From positions 124,001 through 188,000 of the forward strand of contig NZ_FMCS01000010.1 of NCBI RefSeq assembly GCF_900091435.1: a stretch of 64,000 bases of DNA, in the 5' to 3' direction. A program made the translations under genes and the position numbers. The notes beneath the pieces are model-generated. The model saw only the letters and a list, made by a program, of their open reading frames with translations. It was not told the DNA's origin and made no database searches. Origin of the DNA: Micromonospora chaiyaphumensis (GTDB lineage Bacteria > Actinomycetota > Actinomycetes > Mycobacteriales > Micromonosporaceae). Shown here piece after piece: positions 1-8,511 of the stretch. Position 1 is the first letter of the stretch. Every line of letters begins with the position of its first letter.

Positions 1-82
1 TGGTGGGCGGGAATCGTGCCGAGCCTACTGCACCCGGGAAGCTCGCACGGCGGACGCCGTCCGGCACGACGACGGCACCGGG

Positions 83-105
83 CCGCCACCCGTGACGGGC
101 GGCGG
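83..105 (-). terminator. GC-rich hairpin downstream of frr
   Basis: Two 11-base arms (83-93 and 95-105) pair with one mismatch around a one-base loop, about 30 bases past the frr stop. There is no T-run, so this could be a weak terminator, a processing signal or chance in GC-rich DNA. The gene that would follow in transcription lies outside the window. Confidence 0.3.
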
Positions 106-135
106 CACACCGGTGCCGTGGCGGGTGCGCGGCGC

Positions 136-693
136 TCAGACCTCGAGCAACTCGTTCTCCTTGTGCTTGACCAGCTCGTCGACGGTGGCGACGAAGCGCT
201 GGGTCAGGTCGTCCAGCTCCTTCTCCGCGCGCCGGCCCTCGTCCTCGCCGACCTCGCCATCCTTGACCAGGCGGTCCAGCTCTTCCTTGCCTTTGCGGCG
301 GATGTTGCGGACGGCCACCTTGGCCTCCTCGCCCTTGTGCCGGGCGACCTTGATCATCTCGCGGCGCCGCTCCTCGGTCATCTGCGGGAGCACGATGCGC
401 AGCTGGTTGCCCTCGTTGTTCGGGTTCACCCCGAGGTCCGAGTCGCGGATCGCCTTCTCCATGGCGTTGATCTGCGAGTTGTCGTACGGCTTGATGATCA
501 CCATGCGCGGCTCGGGCACGGCGATGGACGCCATCTGCGGCAGCGGGGTCGGGCTGCCGTAGTAGTCGATCACGATCCGGGAGAACATGGCGGCGTTGGC
601 GCGACCGGTGCGGATCCCGCCGAACTCCTCCTTGGCGTGCTCGATGGCACGCTCCATCTTCTCCTCTGCCTCGAGGAGGGTGTCGTCGATCAC
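136..693 (-). CDS. frr: Ribosome recycling factor
   Basis: This cytoplasmic factor splits post-termination ribosomes together with EF-G. The 185-residue product has the usual RRF length. It begins MIDDTLLEAEEKMERAIEHA and carries the conserved FGGIRTGRAN and YGSPTPLPQMA segments of the long helical domain and hinge, ending in a charged helix with the DLTQ/DELVKHKENELLEV tail. The start is GTG at 693, preceded by a GAGGAG Shine-Dalgarno four bases away. It is the last gene in the window of the conserved rpsB-tsf-pyrH-frr order. Confidence 0.97.
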   Translation of the reverse strand: MIDDTLLEAEEKMERAIEHAKEEFGGIRTGRANAAMFSRIVIDYYGSPTPLPQMASIAVPEPRMVIIKPYDNSQINAMEKAIRDSDLGVNPNNEGNQLRIVLPQMTEERRREMIKVARHKGEEAKVAVRNIRRKGKEELDRLVKDGEVGEDEGRRAEKELDDLTQRFVATVDELVKHKENELLEV

Positions 694-779
694 CGGTCTC
701 CTCGCCTCCTTCTGTCGCTCGTCGTGGGCTGTGCGGGTGCTGCTGTGTCGGAGGACCGCTGCCGGCTCGGCGGAACCGG

Positions 780-1547
780 TCAGGCGGTGATCAACGTGCC
801 GATCTTCTCACCACCGACGGCACGGACGATGGTGTCGTCGCCCTGGGCGCCGAAGACCAGCATCGGCAGGCCGTTCTCCATGCAGAGGCTGAACGCCGCG
901 GCGTCGGCCACCCGCAGGTTGCGGCGCAGCACCTCGGAGAAGGTGATCGAGTCGAGCTTGCTCGCCGTCGGGTCGATCCGGGGATCGGCGGTGTAGACCG
1001 CGTCCACGCCGTTCTTGCTCATCAGCACCACGTCGGCACGGATCTCCAGCGCCCGCTGGGCGGCCACCGTGTCGGTGGAGAAGTACGGCATCCCGGCGCC
1101 CGCGCCGAAGATGACCACGCGGCCCTTCTCCAGGTGCCGGATCGCCCGCAGCGGGATGTACGGCTCGGCGACCTGGGCCATGGTGATGGCGCTCTGCACC
1201 CGGGTCTCGATGCCCTCCTTCTCCAGGAAGTCCTGGAGGGCCAGGCAGTTCATCACCGTGCCCAGCATGCCCATGTAGTCGGCGCGGGCCCGGTCCATGC
1301 CGCGCTTCTGCAGCTCGGCGCCACGGAAGAAGTTGCCGCCGCCGACCACCACCGAGACCTGCACGCCACGGCGCACCACGGTGGCGATCTGCCGGGCGAT
1401 GGCCTGCACGACGTCGGGGTCGACACCGATGGCGCCGCCGCCGAAGACCTCACCGGAGAGCTTCAGCACCACCCGGCGGGCCCGACCGGGCGGCGGGGCG
1501 GTCGGGTCATCCGCCGCCAGGCTCCGGTCACTCACAACCTGCGTCAT
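780..1547 (-). CDS. pyrH: Uridylate kinase (UMP kinase)
   Basis: It phosphorylates UMP to UDP with ATP in pyrimidine nucleotide synthesis. The 255-residue protein is an amino-acid-kinase-fold hexameric UMPK: a short N-terminal extension of about 25 residues, then VVLKLSGEVFGG, GGGNFFRGAELQKRGMDR, the central AQVAEPYIPL and the GMPYFSTDTVAAQRA segment that binds nucleotide. It lies between tsf and frr as in most Actinobacteria. The gap to frr is 86 bases, short enough for co-transcription. A strong hairpin separates it from tsf, so it probably has its own promoter. Confidence 0.97.
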   Translation of the reverse strand: MTQVVSDRSLAADDPTAPPPGRARRVVLKLSGEVFGGGAIGVDPDVVQAIARQIATVVRRGVQVSVVVGGGNFFRGAELQKRGMDRARADYMGMLGTVMNCLALQDFLEKEGIETRVQSAITMAQVAEPYIPLRAIRHLEKGRVVIFGAGAGMPYFSTDTVAAQRALEIRADVVLMSKNGVDAVYTADPRIDPTASKLDSITFSEVLRRNLRVADAAAFSLCMENGLPMLVFGAQGDDTIVRAVGGEKIGTLITA

Positions 1548-1609
1548 CCGCCCCGCCCCTTCCGTCGCGCACCTCGTGGGCGCCGCGTACCGCGTAACTG
1601 CCGCTGCCG

Positions 1610-1615
1610 ACCCTA
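1610..1615 (-). promoter_or_regulatory. Candidate -10 element for pyrH
   Basis: TAGGGT on the minus strand matches the actinobacterial TAnnnT -10 and lies just past the tsf terminator hairpin, about 62 bases before the pyrH ATG. No convincing -35 is visible, because the expected place falls inside the hairpin. Confidence 0.3.
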
Positions 1616-1620
1616 TGTGA

Positions 1621-1664
1621 CGAGGAGGCCGCGGTGCCTGTCACGTACACCGGCGGCCTCCTCG
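1621..1664 (-). terminator. Long hairpin between tsf and pyrH
   Basis: Arms at 1621-1636 and 1648-1664 pair over about 16 bases with a single bulged C and an 11-base loop, 49 bases beyond the tsf stop. The stem is very strong, but no U-tract follows, as is common for actinobacterial terminators. It probably ends or attenuates rpsB-tsf transcription before pyrH. Confidence 0.6.
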
Positions 1665-1712
1665 TCGAAGATTTCCCTGCGCCCGGGCCCGTCATGCGCC
1701 CGGTACGGCGGC

Positions 1713-2540
1713 TCAGGCCTGGCCGACCTCGAACCGCACGAAGCGGGTCACCTCGATGCCGGCGTCGGCCAGCAGCTGCTTCACCGTCTTCTTGTTGTCG
1801 GCGACCGACGCCTGCTCCAGCAGGACGAAGTCCTTGAAGAAGGCGTTGACCCGGCCCTCGACGATCTTCGGCAGCGCCGCCTCGGGCTTGTTCTCCTCGC
1901 GGGCGGTCTGCTCGGCGATGCGCCGCTCGGACTCGACCGTCTCGGCCGGGACCTCGTCGCGGGTCAGGTACTTCGGGCGCATGGCGGCGATCTGCATGGC
2001 CACGCCGCGGGCGTCCGCGTCGCCGGCCTCGTCGGCCTTGCCCGAGTACTGCACCAGCACACCGACCGCCGGGGGCAGGTCCTGGCTCTTGCGGTGCAGG
2101 TAGACCGCGGTGGTGCCGTCGAGCTTGGCGAAGCGGTTGAGCACCAGCTTCTCGCCGATCTTGGCGGACTGCTCCTGGATCAGGTCGGCCACGGTCTTGC
2201 CGTCGATGGTGCTGGCGAGCAGCTCCTCGGCGCTGGTCACGCCGCTGGCCACACCGTGCTCGACGAGCTGCTGGGCCAGCGCGATGAAGGCGTCGTTCTT
2301 GGCGACGAAGTCGGTCTCGCAGTTGAGCTCGAGCAGCGCCTGGCCGGCGTGGGCGATGAGGCCGTTGGCGGCCGTGCGACCGGCCCGCTTGCCGACATCC
2401 TTGGCGCCCTTGACGCGCAGGATCTCGATGGCCTTGTCGAAGTCGCCCTCGGCCTCGGTCAGCGCCTTCTTGGAGTCCATCATGCCGGCGCCGGTGAGGT
2501 CCCGGAGCTTCTTGACGTCCGCGGCGGTGAAGTTGGACAT
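1713..2540 (-). CDS. tsf: Translation elongation factor Ts
   Basis: It is the guanine-nucleotide exchange factor that recycles EF-Tu. The 275-residue product starts MSNFTAADVKKLRDLTGAGM with the UBA-like N-terminal domain and MMDSKKALTEAEGDFDKA, the family signature. The ELNCETDFVAKNDAF motif follows (around residues 77-91), then the dimerisation core. Length matches actinobacterial EF-Ts. ATG at 2540 follows a GA-rich ribosome binding region. It is transcribed with rpsB, 134 bases upstream, and ends before a strong hairpin. Confidence 0.97.
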   Translation of the reverse strand: MSNFTAADVKKLRDLTGAGMMDSKKALTEAEGDFDKAIEILRVKGAKDVGKRAGRTAANGLIAHAGQALLELNCETDFVAKNDAFIALAQQLVEHGVASGVTSAEELLASTIDGKTVADLIQEQSAKIGEKLVLNRFAKLDGTTAVYLHRKSQDLPPAVGVLVQYSGKADEAGDADARGVAMQIAAMRPKYLTRDEVPAETVESERRIAEQTAREENKPEAALPKIVEGRVNAFFKDFVLLEQASVADNKKTVKQLLADAGIEVTRFVRFEVGQA

Positions 2541-2674
2541 GACTCTCTCTTCGGTGTTGGAGACTGCGTTGGATGGTCTGGCTGCCGGTTACCCGGATCC
2601 GGGCCGGTTCTGCCCGGCGTACCCGTCGCGCCCCACCGACCGGGAAAACGGACGGTGGGGACGCGACGGCGAGA

Positions 2675-3523
2675 TCACTCCGCGGCGGCGGTCGCCGGCT
2701 GCTCGGCGGTGGTCGCCGGCTGCTCGTCGGCCTTCTTCGGCTCCTCGAGCAGCTCGCGCTCCCACTCGGCCAGCGGCTCGTCGGCGCCGACCTGGCCCGG
2801 CTCCGGCTTCTCGTCGGTGCCACGGCCACGGCCGGAGCGGGCGATCAGACCGTCGGCGACGGCGGCGGCGACGACCTTGGTCAGCAGCTCGGCCGAGCGG
2901 ATCGCGTCGTCGTTGCCCGGGATCGGGAAGTCGACCTCGTCCGGGTCGCAGTTGGTGTCGAGCACGGCGATCACCGGGATGCCCAGCTTGCGGGCCTCGT
3001 CGACGGCGATGTGCTCCTTCTTGGTGTCGACCACCCAGACCGCGGCCGGGAGCTTCTGCATGTCGCGCAGGCCACCGAGGGTCTTGGTCAGCTTCTCCTT
3101 CTCGCGGGAGAGCTGCAGGGTCTCCTTCTTGGTGTAACCGGCGGCGGTGCCGCTCAGGTCACCCAGGGCCTCCAGCTCCTTCATCCGCTGAAGGCGCTTG
3201 TACACCGTCTGGAAGTTGGTCAGCATGCCGCCGAGCCAACGGTGGTTCACGTACGGCTGGCCGACCCGGGTCGCCTGCTCGGAGATGGCCTCCTGAGCCT
3301 GCTTCTTGGTGCCGACGAAGAGGATGCTGCCGCCCCCGGCCACCGTGGTGCGCACGAAGTCGTACGCCTTCTCGATGTAGTCGAGGGTCTGGCGCAGGTC
3401 GATGATGTAGATACCGTTGCGCTCGGTGAAGATGAAGCGCTTCATCTTCGGGTTCCAGCGCCGGGTCTGGTGCCCGAAGTGGACACCGCTCTCCAGCAGC
3501 TGACGCATGGTCACGACGGCCAT
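2675..3523 (-). CDS. rpsB: 30S ribosomal protein S2
   Basis: This is the small-subunit protein that sits between head and body of the 30S particle. The 282-residue product contains the S2 signatures MRQLLESGVHFGHQTRRWNP, FIFTERNGIYIIDL, WLGGMLTNFQT and PVIAVLDTNCDPD. The last roughly 45 residues form an acidic, Ala/Glu-rich tail that extends beyond the bacterial core, common in high-GC actinobacteria. The ATG at 3523 has an AGGGAGTACCC ribosome binding region. It leads the rpsB-tsf unit and has a long structured leader. Confidence 0.97.
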   Translation of the reverse strand: MAVVTMRQLLESGVHFGHQTRRWNPKMKRFIFTERNGIYIIDLRQTLDYIEKAYDFVRTTVAGGGSILFVGTKKQAQEAISEQATRVGQPYVNHRWLGGMLTNFQTVYKRLQRMKELEALGDLSGTAAGYTKKETLQLSREKEKLTKTLGGLRDMQKLPAAVWVVDTKKEHIAVDEARKLGIPVIAVLDTNCDPDEVDFPIPGNDDAIRSAELLTKVVAAAVADGLIARSGRGRGTDEKPEPGQVGADEPLAEWERELLEEPKKADEQPATTAEQPATAAAE

Positions 3524-3556
3524 GGTGGGTACTCCCTGTTCATCCCTGGTTGTCCC

Positions 3557-3707
3557 GTCCGGCCGGCGGCCGGACGCCTGGCGCCCGGTCGCCGGCCATG
3601 GTGGGCCCGATCAAGATCGGGACCAGGGAGGCCGCCGCCCCACGAGAGGTCCGTGGAGAGGGCGCGCGAGGTCGACCGCGCAAGGCGGTCGCCAGCTGAC
3701 CAGTGTA
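3557..3707 (-). promoter_or_regulatory. rpsB promoter candidate and structured leader
   Basis: The 324 bases between rpsB and the next gene hold no convincing gene. On the minus strand a TACACT -10-like hexamer lies at 3702-3707, without a clear -35. The predicted leader contains two perfect hairpins: 3606-3621 (7-bp arms, 2-base loop) and 3557-3575 (8-bp arms, 3-base loop). A further perfect 6-bp palindrome at 3723-3736 could terminate the upstream membrane-protein gene. Autoregulation by S2 is known in other bacteria. Here it is only an inference. Confidence 0.4.
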
Positions 3708-3847
3708 CGCCCCTTCTCCGTCCCCCGGTCCCGGGGTTCGGGAACGCCCATCCGGCCCCTTTCGGGACGCCTCGCTGCACCGTGCCCCGTGCGGTCCGTG
3801 GTCCGTCGGCCTATCTCAGCCAGCGGCCGTGGGCGAGGGCGGCGGGG

Positions 3848-4834
3848 TCAGCCGGCGGCCAGGGCGGCGGCGAGGAAGAGGACCAGGCCGACGGTCAGGT
3901 AGGCGGTCGGCGGGCGGAGCCAGCCCCGGCTGCCGTCGGCCAACGCCAGCCCTCCGGTGCGCAGCCCGTACAGGCCGGTGCCGAAGATCGGCAGCCCGAT
4001 CACGAGGAACGTGCCCACCACGACGTGCGAGGTGGAGACCGGGTCGCCGACCAGGCCGCGCAGCAGCACCCGCAGCGCGGGGACCTCCAGGACCAGCACC
4101 ATGACGGCGAGCAGGACCGCGAGAGCCGGGCGGCGGGTGCGGTAGACGCCGTCGCCGGGCGGCGGGCCGTCGGGCCGGGGCGCGACCGACGGCATCGGGC
4201 CGGTCGGCATCTCCAACGGGTGCGGGACCGGTCCGGCCGTCATCTCCGGCGCGGGGCCACCCGGACGCTCACCGACGATCAGCGGGGTCGCCGCGCCGGG
4301 GCTGGGCCGGTCCCCCACCGGGATCGGCGAAGGGCCGGCGTAGGCCGGGGCCGGGCCGGCGTGGGTGGGCGCCTGGCCGCCATGGGGCGGGTCGACGGGG
4401 CGGTTCGGGTCGACGACCGGGTAGCCGCCCAGCGGGCCGGGACGCAGCGGGTCGGCGGCCCGGTCCCCGCCGAGCGGGTCCGCGGTGCGGGTCGAGCCGA
4501 GCGGGTCGGCGGTGCGGTCCGGGCCGAGCGGGTCGGCGGACTCGCGGGCCGCCCGCCGGCCGCCGCGCTCCCCCGGCAGCTCGCCGGAGGTCTCCACCGG
4601 GTCGTCCAGCCGGTGCGGACGCCAGCTGCCCGTGTCGTCGCCGAGCGGGTCGGCGGTCCCGAAACGGGCCGGGTCGGCGTACCGGTTCTCGCCGGTGCGC
4701 TGCTCCGGGGCGGGGAAGTCGTCGCGGTGGCGCCGTTCGCCCGATGCGCGCCAGTCCGGCTCGTACCCACGGTCGCCCCAGTGCGACCCCTGCTCATCCT
4801 CGGGAAAGCTCCGTCGTCCGTCCACGACCGGCAC
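3848..4834 (-). CDS. Repeat-rich hypothetical membrane protein
   Basis: The family is not recognised. The predicted 328-residue protein (GTG start at 4834, or 4825) has about 200 disordered residues rich in Pro, Asp and Gly, then about 125 residues with three hydrophobic segments: around ALAVLLAVMVLVLEVPAL, VVVGTFLVIGLPIFGTGLYG and YLTVGLVLFLAAALAAG at the extreme C-terminus. The disordered part includes four 9-residue repeats built on TADPLG. No clear Shine-Dalgarno is visible. A 15-base direct repeat spans the start, making its exact position uncertain. It faces away from yraN and toward rpsB. Confidence 0.6.
   Translation of the reverse strand: MPVVDGRRSFPEDEQGSHWGDRGYEPDWRASGERRHRDDFPAPEQRTGENRYADPARFGTADPLGDDTGSWRPHRLDDPVETSGELPGERGGRRAARESADPLGPDRTADPLGSTRTADPLGGDRAADPLRPGPLGGYPVVDPNRPVDPPHGGQAPTHAGPAPAYAGPSPIPVGDRPSPGAATPLIVGERPGGPAPEMTAGPVPHPLEMPTGPMPSVAPRPDGPPPGDGVYRTRRPALAVLLAVMVLVLEVPALRVLLRGLVGDPVSTSHVVVGTFLVIGLPIFGTGLYGLRTGGLALADGSRGWLRPPTAYLTVGLVLFLAAALAAG
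4435..4545 (-). repeat. In-frame 27-bp repeats encoding TADPLG units
   Basis: About four tandem 27-base units encode the variants ESADPLGPD, RTADPLGST, RTADPLGGD and RAADPLRPG in the disordered N-terminal half of the membrane protein. Boundaries are approximate. Because the period is a multiple of three, copy number can change without breaking the frame. Confidence 0.7.
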
Positions 4835-5033
4835 GGTATGCGACCGGCACCATCCGCGCCATCCGGGCCGCCCCGTGCATCGTCGCTGGTCACTGCGGGA
4901 TCGCCCGGGTCGCCGACGGCACCGGCCCGCCACGCCTAGCACAGCGGGCGCATGATCGTGCGTCCGTCCACAGGGCCTCCCGTCGTCCACAGGGTGCCCC
5001 CGCCGCCGGTACGGAAGCCCCACGCTGACCGGC

Positions 5034-5393
5034 ATGACGAAGCGGAACCAGGCCGTCGGGGCGTACGGCGAGCGGTGCGCGGTGCGGCACCTCATCGAGG
5101 CGGGGCTGCGCCCGATCGCCCGGAACTGGCGGTGCCCCGACGGGGAGATCGACATCATCGCCTGGGACGGGCCGGTGCTCGCCTTCTGCGAGGTGAAGAC
5201 CCGGCGCACGGAGGACTTCGGCAGTCCGGCCGAGGCGGTGGTGCGGGCCAAGGCGCGCCGGCTGCGCGGGCTGGCCGCCCGCTGGCTCGCCGCGACGGGC
5301 ACGACCGCCGAGGAGGTCCGCTTCGACGTCCTGGCGGTCCGGCTCCCGGTCGCCGGGCCGGCCCGGGTCGAGCACGTGAGAGGCGCGTTCTGA
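5034..5393 (+). CDS. yraN: YraN/UPF0102-family endonuclease-like protein
   Basis: This small protein of the UPF0102 family has a PD-(D/E)xK nuclease fold. Its biological substrate is not established. The 119 residues show the conserved GAYGERCAVRHLIEAG, then RNWRCPDGEIDIIAWDG and LAFCEVKTRR, giving the family's E...D...ExK metal and catalytic residues. It starts at ATG 5034 and ends two bases before the comM-like gene. The yraN-comM-dprA order is widely conserved, consistent with a role in DNA processing. Confidence 0.93.
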   Translation: MTKRNQAVGAYGERCAVRHLIEAGLRPIARNWRCPDGEIDIIAWDGPVLAFCEVKTRRTEDFGSPAEAVVRAKARRLRGLAARWLAATGTTAEEVRFDVLAVRLPVAGPARVEHVRGAF

Positions 5394-5395
5394 CC

Positions 5396-6916
5396 GTGAG
5401 CTACGCCAAGGTGCTCTGCGTCGGCCTGGTCGGGATGGCCGGGCACGTGGTGGAGGTGGAGGCTGACCTGGCGCCCGGGTTGCCCGGCGTGGTGATCTCC
5501 GGCCTGCCCGACACCGCGCTGCACGAGGCCCGGGACCGGGTCCGCGCGGCCATCGTCAACTCCGGCCAGAAGTGGCCGAACCGCCGCATCACGCTCAACC
5601 TGCTGCCCGCCACCCTGCCGAAATACGGCTCCGCCTTCGACCTGGCCATCGCCGTGGCGGTGCTCGGCGGCTCGGGCGAGCTGCCACTCGTGCCGCTGGA
5701 CGCGACGGTGGTCCTCGGCGAGCTGGGCCTCGACGGCACGGTCCGCCCCGTGCGCGGCGTGCTGCCCATGGTGGCCGCCGCGGCCCGGGCCGGGTTCGTC
5801 CAGGTCGTGGTGCCGGCCGGCAACGCCGCCGAGGCGGCGGTGATCCCCGGCGTCCGCGTACGCGCCGTCGACACCCTGCACCGGCTGGTCGCGTTCGTCC
5901 GGGACGGCGCGCCGCTGCTCAGCCCGGCCGCCGACGCGCCGGCTCCGGTGACCGGCGGGCCGGATCTCGCCGAGGTGGCCGGGCAGCGGCTGGGTCGCCG
6001 GGCGCTGGAGGTGGCGGCCGCCGGCGGGCACCACCTGGCGCTGCTCGGTCCGCCCGGCGCCGGCAAGACCATGCTCGCCGAGCGGCTGCCCTCGGTCCTG
6101 CCGGAGCTCGACGACGACGCCGCCCTGGAGGTCACCGCCCTGCACTCGATCGCCGGGCTGCTGCCGCCCGGTGGCCGGCTGCTGCGCCGGCCACCGTTCC
6201 AGGCGCCGCACCACACCGCCACGGTCCCCGCGCTCGTGGGCGGCGGGTCCGGGCTGGGCCGACCCGGGGCGGTGTCACTGGCGCACCGGGGCGTGCTCTT
6301 CCTCGACGAGGCCGCCGAGTTCAGCAAGGGGGCGCTCGAGGCGTTGCGCCAGCCGCTGGAGAACGGCCGGGTCCAGGTCGCCCGGAGCCAGGGCTCCACC
6401 GAGTACCCGGCGCGGACGCAACTGGTGCTGGCCGCCAATCCGTGTCCCTGCGCGAAGCCGTCGGGCGACGTCGACTGCGAGTGCACCCCGCTGGCCCGGC
6501 GGCGCTACCTGGGCCGGCTCTCCGGCCCGCTGCTCGACCGCGTCGACGTCCAGGTGCGGCTGCCTCCGGTGCGTGCGGCGGAGCTGTTGCAGACCGGCGC
6601 ACCCAACGAGTCGTCCGCCACGGTCGCGGCCCGGGTCGCCGCGGCGCGTCGAGCCGCCGCCGAGCGGTGGTCCTCGACCGGCCGGCGGGTCAACGCCGAG
6701 ATCCCCGGCCCCTACCTGCGCCAGCATCCGTGGCGCCTGCCGGGGCGGGACACCCGGGAACTCCGGAAGCGGCTCGACACCGGTTCGCTGTCGGCGCGCG
6801 GCTTCGACCGGGTCGTCCGGCTCGCCTGGACCATCGCCGACCTGGACGGGCGGGACCGCCCCGACGGCGGGGACATCGCGGAGGCCATCCAGCTGAGGAC
6901 GGGAGAGGGCGCATGA
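5396..6916 (+). CDS. comM: YifB/ComM family Mg-chelatase-like AAA+ ATPase
   Basis: This AAA+ ATPase is related to ComM, a helicase that promotes branch migration during natural transformation. In actinobacteria its role is unproven. The 506-residue protein (GTG at 5396) has the N-terminal Lon-protease-like ChlI domain, a Walker A GPPGAGKTML near residue 218, a Walker B LFLDEAAEF near 300 and a cysteine cluster NPCPC...CEC near 347-365 before the C-terminal lid. It overlaps dprA by four bases (ATGA) and follows yraN by two, so the three genes form one operon. Confidence 0.93.
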   Translation: MSYAKVLCVGLVGMAGHVVEVEADLAPGLPGVVISGLPDTALHEARDRVRAAIVNSGQKWPNRRITLNLLPATLPKYGSAFDLAIAVAVLGGSGELPLVPLDATVVLGELGLDGTVRPVRGVLPMVAAAARAGFVQVVVPAGNAAEAAVIPGVRVRAVDTLHRLVAFVRDGAPLLSPAADAPAPVTGGPDLAEVAGQRLGRRALEVAAAGGHHLALLGPPGAGKTMLAERLPSVLPELDDDAALEVTALHSIAGLLPPGGRLLRRPPFQAPHHTATVPALVGGGSGLGRPGAVSLAHRGVLFLDEAAEFSKGALEALRQPLENGRVQVARSQGSTEYPARTQLVLAANPCPCAKPSGDVDCECTPLARRRYLGRLSGPLLDRVDVQVRLPPVRAAELLQTGAPNESSATVAARVAAARRAAAERWSSTGRRVNAEIPGPYLRQHPWRLPGRDTRELRKRLDTGSLSARGFDRVVRLAWTIADLDGRDRPDGGDIAEAIQLRTGEGA

Positions 6917-8151
6917 CCGACACGGAGGAACGCCTGCTGGCGCGGGTGGCGTTGACCTGGCTCACCGAACCGGGCACCTGGTCGGTGCACCGCCTGGTCG
7001 ACCAGCTGGGCCCGGTCGCCGCGCTCGATCTGCTCCTGGACGGCGGCGCGCCCGACGCGACGCTCCGGTCGGCCGTGGCGGCCCGCTCCGCCGCGGGTGC
7101 GGCCCGGCAGGTGGCGGAGCAGGCGCTGCGCCGGACCGAGCGGCTCGGTGCGCGGATGGTCACCCCCGAGGACGAGGAATGGCCGGCCCAGGTCGCCGAC
7201 CTGCGCGCCCTGCGGCTGTCGGCGACCGGTCGCCGGGTCGACCTGGAGACCGCCCCGCCGCTCTGCTTCTGGGTACGCGGGGCGTCGCCGCTGGGCGAGG
7301 CGCTGGCCCGATCGGTGGCGGTGGTCGGCGCCCGGGCGGCCACCCCGTACGGCACGCACGTCGCGACCGAGCTGGGCTACGGGCTGGCCGACCGGGACTG
7401 GACGGTGGTGTCCGGCGGGGCGTTCGGCATCGACTCCGCCGCGCACCGGGGCGCGCTGACCGCCGGCGGGCTCACGGTCGCCGTGCTGGCCTGCGGGCTG
7501 GACCGCCCGTACCCCATGGGCAACGCCGCGCTGTTCGACCGGATCGCCGAGGCGGGCCTGCTGGTGAGCGAGTGGATGCCCGGCGCGGAGCCGCTGCGGC
7601 CCCGGTTCCTCATCCGCAACCGGGTGATCGCGGCGGCGACGGCGGGCACGGTGCTGGTCGAAGCGGCGGCCCGCAGCGGCGCCACCCAGACCCTCAACCG
7701 GGCGATCGGCGTCGGCCGGCCGGGCATGGTGGTGCCGGGGCCGGTCACCTCGGCCATGTCCGTGGGCGCGCACGAGGCGCTGCGCGAGCACCCCAGGGCA
7801 CGGCTCGTGACCGGCACCGCCCACGTGCTGGAGGAGGTGGGACGGATCGGGTACGACCTGGCGCCACCCGCCCGCGCGCCAGAACAGCCGCGCGACCGGC
7901 TCGACGACGAGGCGGTCCAGGTGCTGGAGGCGCTGCCCCGCCGGAAGGCGATCGGCGTGGAACAGATCGCGGCTCGCGCCGGGGTGGACCTGCGCACCGC
8001 GATGCGCAAGCTCTCCATGTTGGAGGAGCTGGCCATGGTGGTGCGCCGCGACGACGGCTACGCCCTCGCACCACCGCCGGAGCGCGCGGCCGCGGGCGAC
8101 CGGGCGCCGACCGGCGGCAGTCCGAGTCCGCTGGTGACCCCGCCCTGCTGA
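6913..8151 (+). CDS. dprA: DNA-processing protein DprA
   Basis: It binds single-stranded DNA and loads RecA in transformation. Many non-competent bacteria keep it. The 412-residue protein has an N-terminal helical region, a Rossmann-like core with VAVVGARAATPYG, SGGAFGIDSAAHRGAL (near 168) and the FLIRNRVIAA segment (near 234), and a C-terminal winged-helix-like domain (about 330-390, including VEQIAARAGVDLRTAMRKL). A short Pro/Gly tail follows. The start ATG at 6913 overlaps the comM stop. Its last base is 19 bases from a convergent small gene. Confidence 0.95.
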   Translation: MTDTEERLLARVALTWLTEPGTWSVHRLVDQLGPVAALDLLLDGGAPDATLRSAVAARSAAGAARQVAEQALRRTERLGARMVTPEDEEWPAQVADLRALRLSATGRRVDLETAPPLCFWVRGASPLGEALARSVAVVGARAATPYGTHVATELGYGLADRDWTVVSGGAFGIDSAAHRGALTAGGLTVAVLACGLDRPYPMGNAALFDRIAEAGLLVSEWMPGAEPLRPRFLIRNRVIAAATAGTVLVEAAARSGATQTLNRAIGVGRPGMVVPGPVTSAMSVGAHEALREHPRARLVTGTAHVLEEVGRIGYDLAPPARAPEQPRDRLDDEAVQVLEALPRRKAIGVEQIAARAGVDLRTAMRKLSMLEELAMVVRRDDGYALAPPPERAAAGDRAPTGGSPSPLVTPPC

Positions 8152-8169
8152 TCCGCTCGATCAGTGGGC

Positions 8170-8511
8170 TCAGTCGCCCTCGAACCGGATCTCGGCGTCG
8201 CGGCTGTTCAGGCAGCGCCGGGCCAGCAGGACCAGCTGCCGGACCTGGTCGACCTCCACCGGCGCCCGGGCCACCTCGGCCAGGCAGCGCAGCTCCTCCA
8301 GCAGTTGCGGCACCCCCTCGGCGTCCACCACCAGCTCACCGAGCGGGTCGACCCGGTCCAGCAGCGGCGTACGACCCCCGCCGCGCACCCGCTTGAGCAG
8401 GTTGAGCAGGACGTCGTTCGGGTCCGCCACCACCTCGGTCGAGACGTACGACGGCCGGCGGCGAGCCGGCCCGGCCCGCACCTGCCGGTAGAGGACGGCA
8501 TCCACCCCCAC
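8170..8511 (-). CDS. Conserved-looking hypothetical protein, 113 aa
   Basis: The family is not recognised. From GTG at 8511, which has a good GGAGGAGG ribosome binding site, the product is 113 residues with no membrane segment or signal peptide. It is basic at the N-terminus (YRQVRAGPARRRPSY) and predicted largely helical after residue 40 (NDVLLNLLKRV, LLEELRCLAEVA, VRQLVLLARRCL). A longer form starting near 8598 is possible but lacks a ribosome binding site. It converges on dprA. Codon bias toward G/C at third positions supports it as real. Confidence 0.7.
   Translation of the reverse strand: MGVDAVLYRQVRAGPARRRPSYVSTEVVADPNDVLLNLLKRVRGGGRTPLLDRVDPLGELVVDAEGVPQLLEELRCLAEVARAPVEVDQVRQLVLLARRCLNSRDAEIRFEGD

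Noticed and set aside
3511..3780. 89-codon minus-strand frame overlapping the rpsB start and leader
   Set aside because: It covers the rpsB ribosome binding site and hairpins and has no protein-like features.
4967..4994. Two direct copies of TCCACAGGG upstream of yraN
   Set aside because: They resemble imperfect DnaA boxes, but two short copies in GC-rich DNA are easily chance, and the neighbourhood is not an origin.
3848..6214. 788-codon minus-strand frame extending from the membrane protein through yraN and comM
   Set aside because: Only the part below 4834 reads as a protein; the rest is antisense to well-supported genes.
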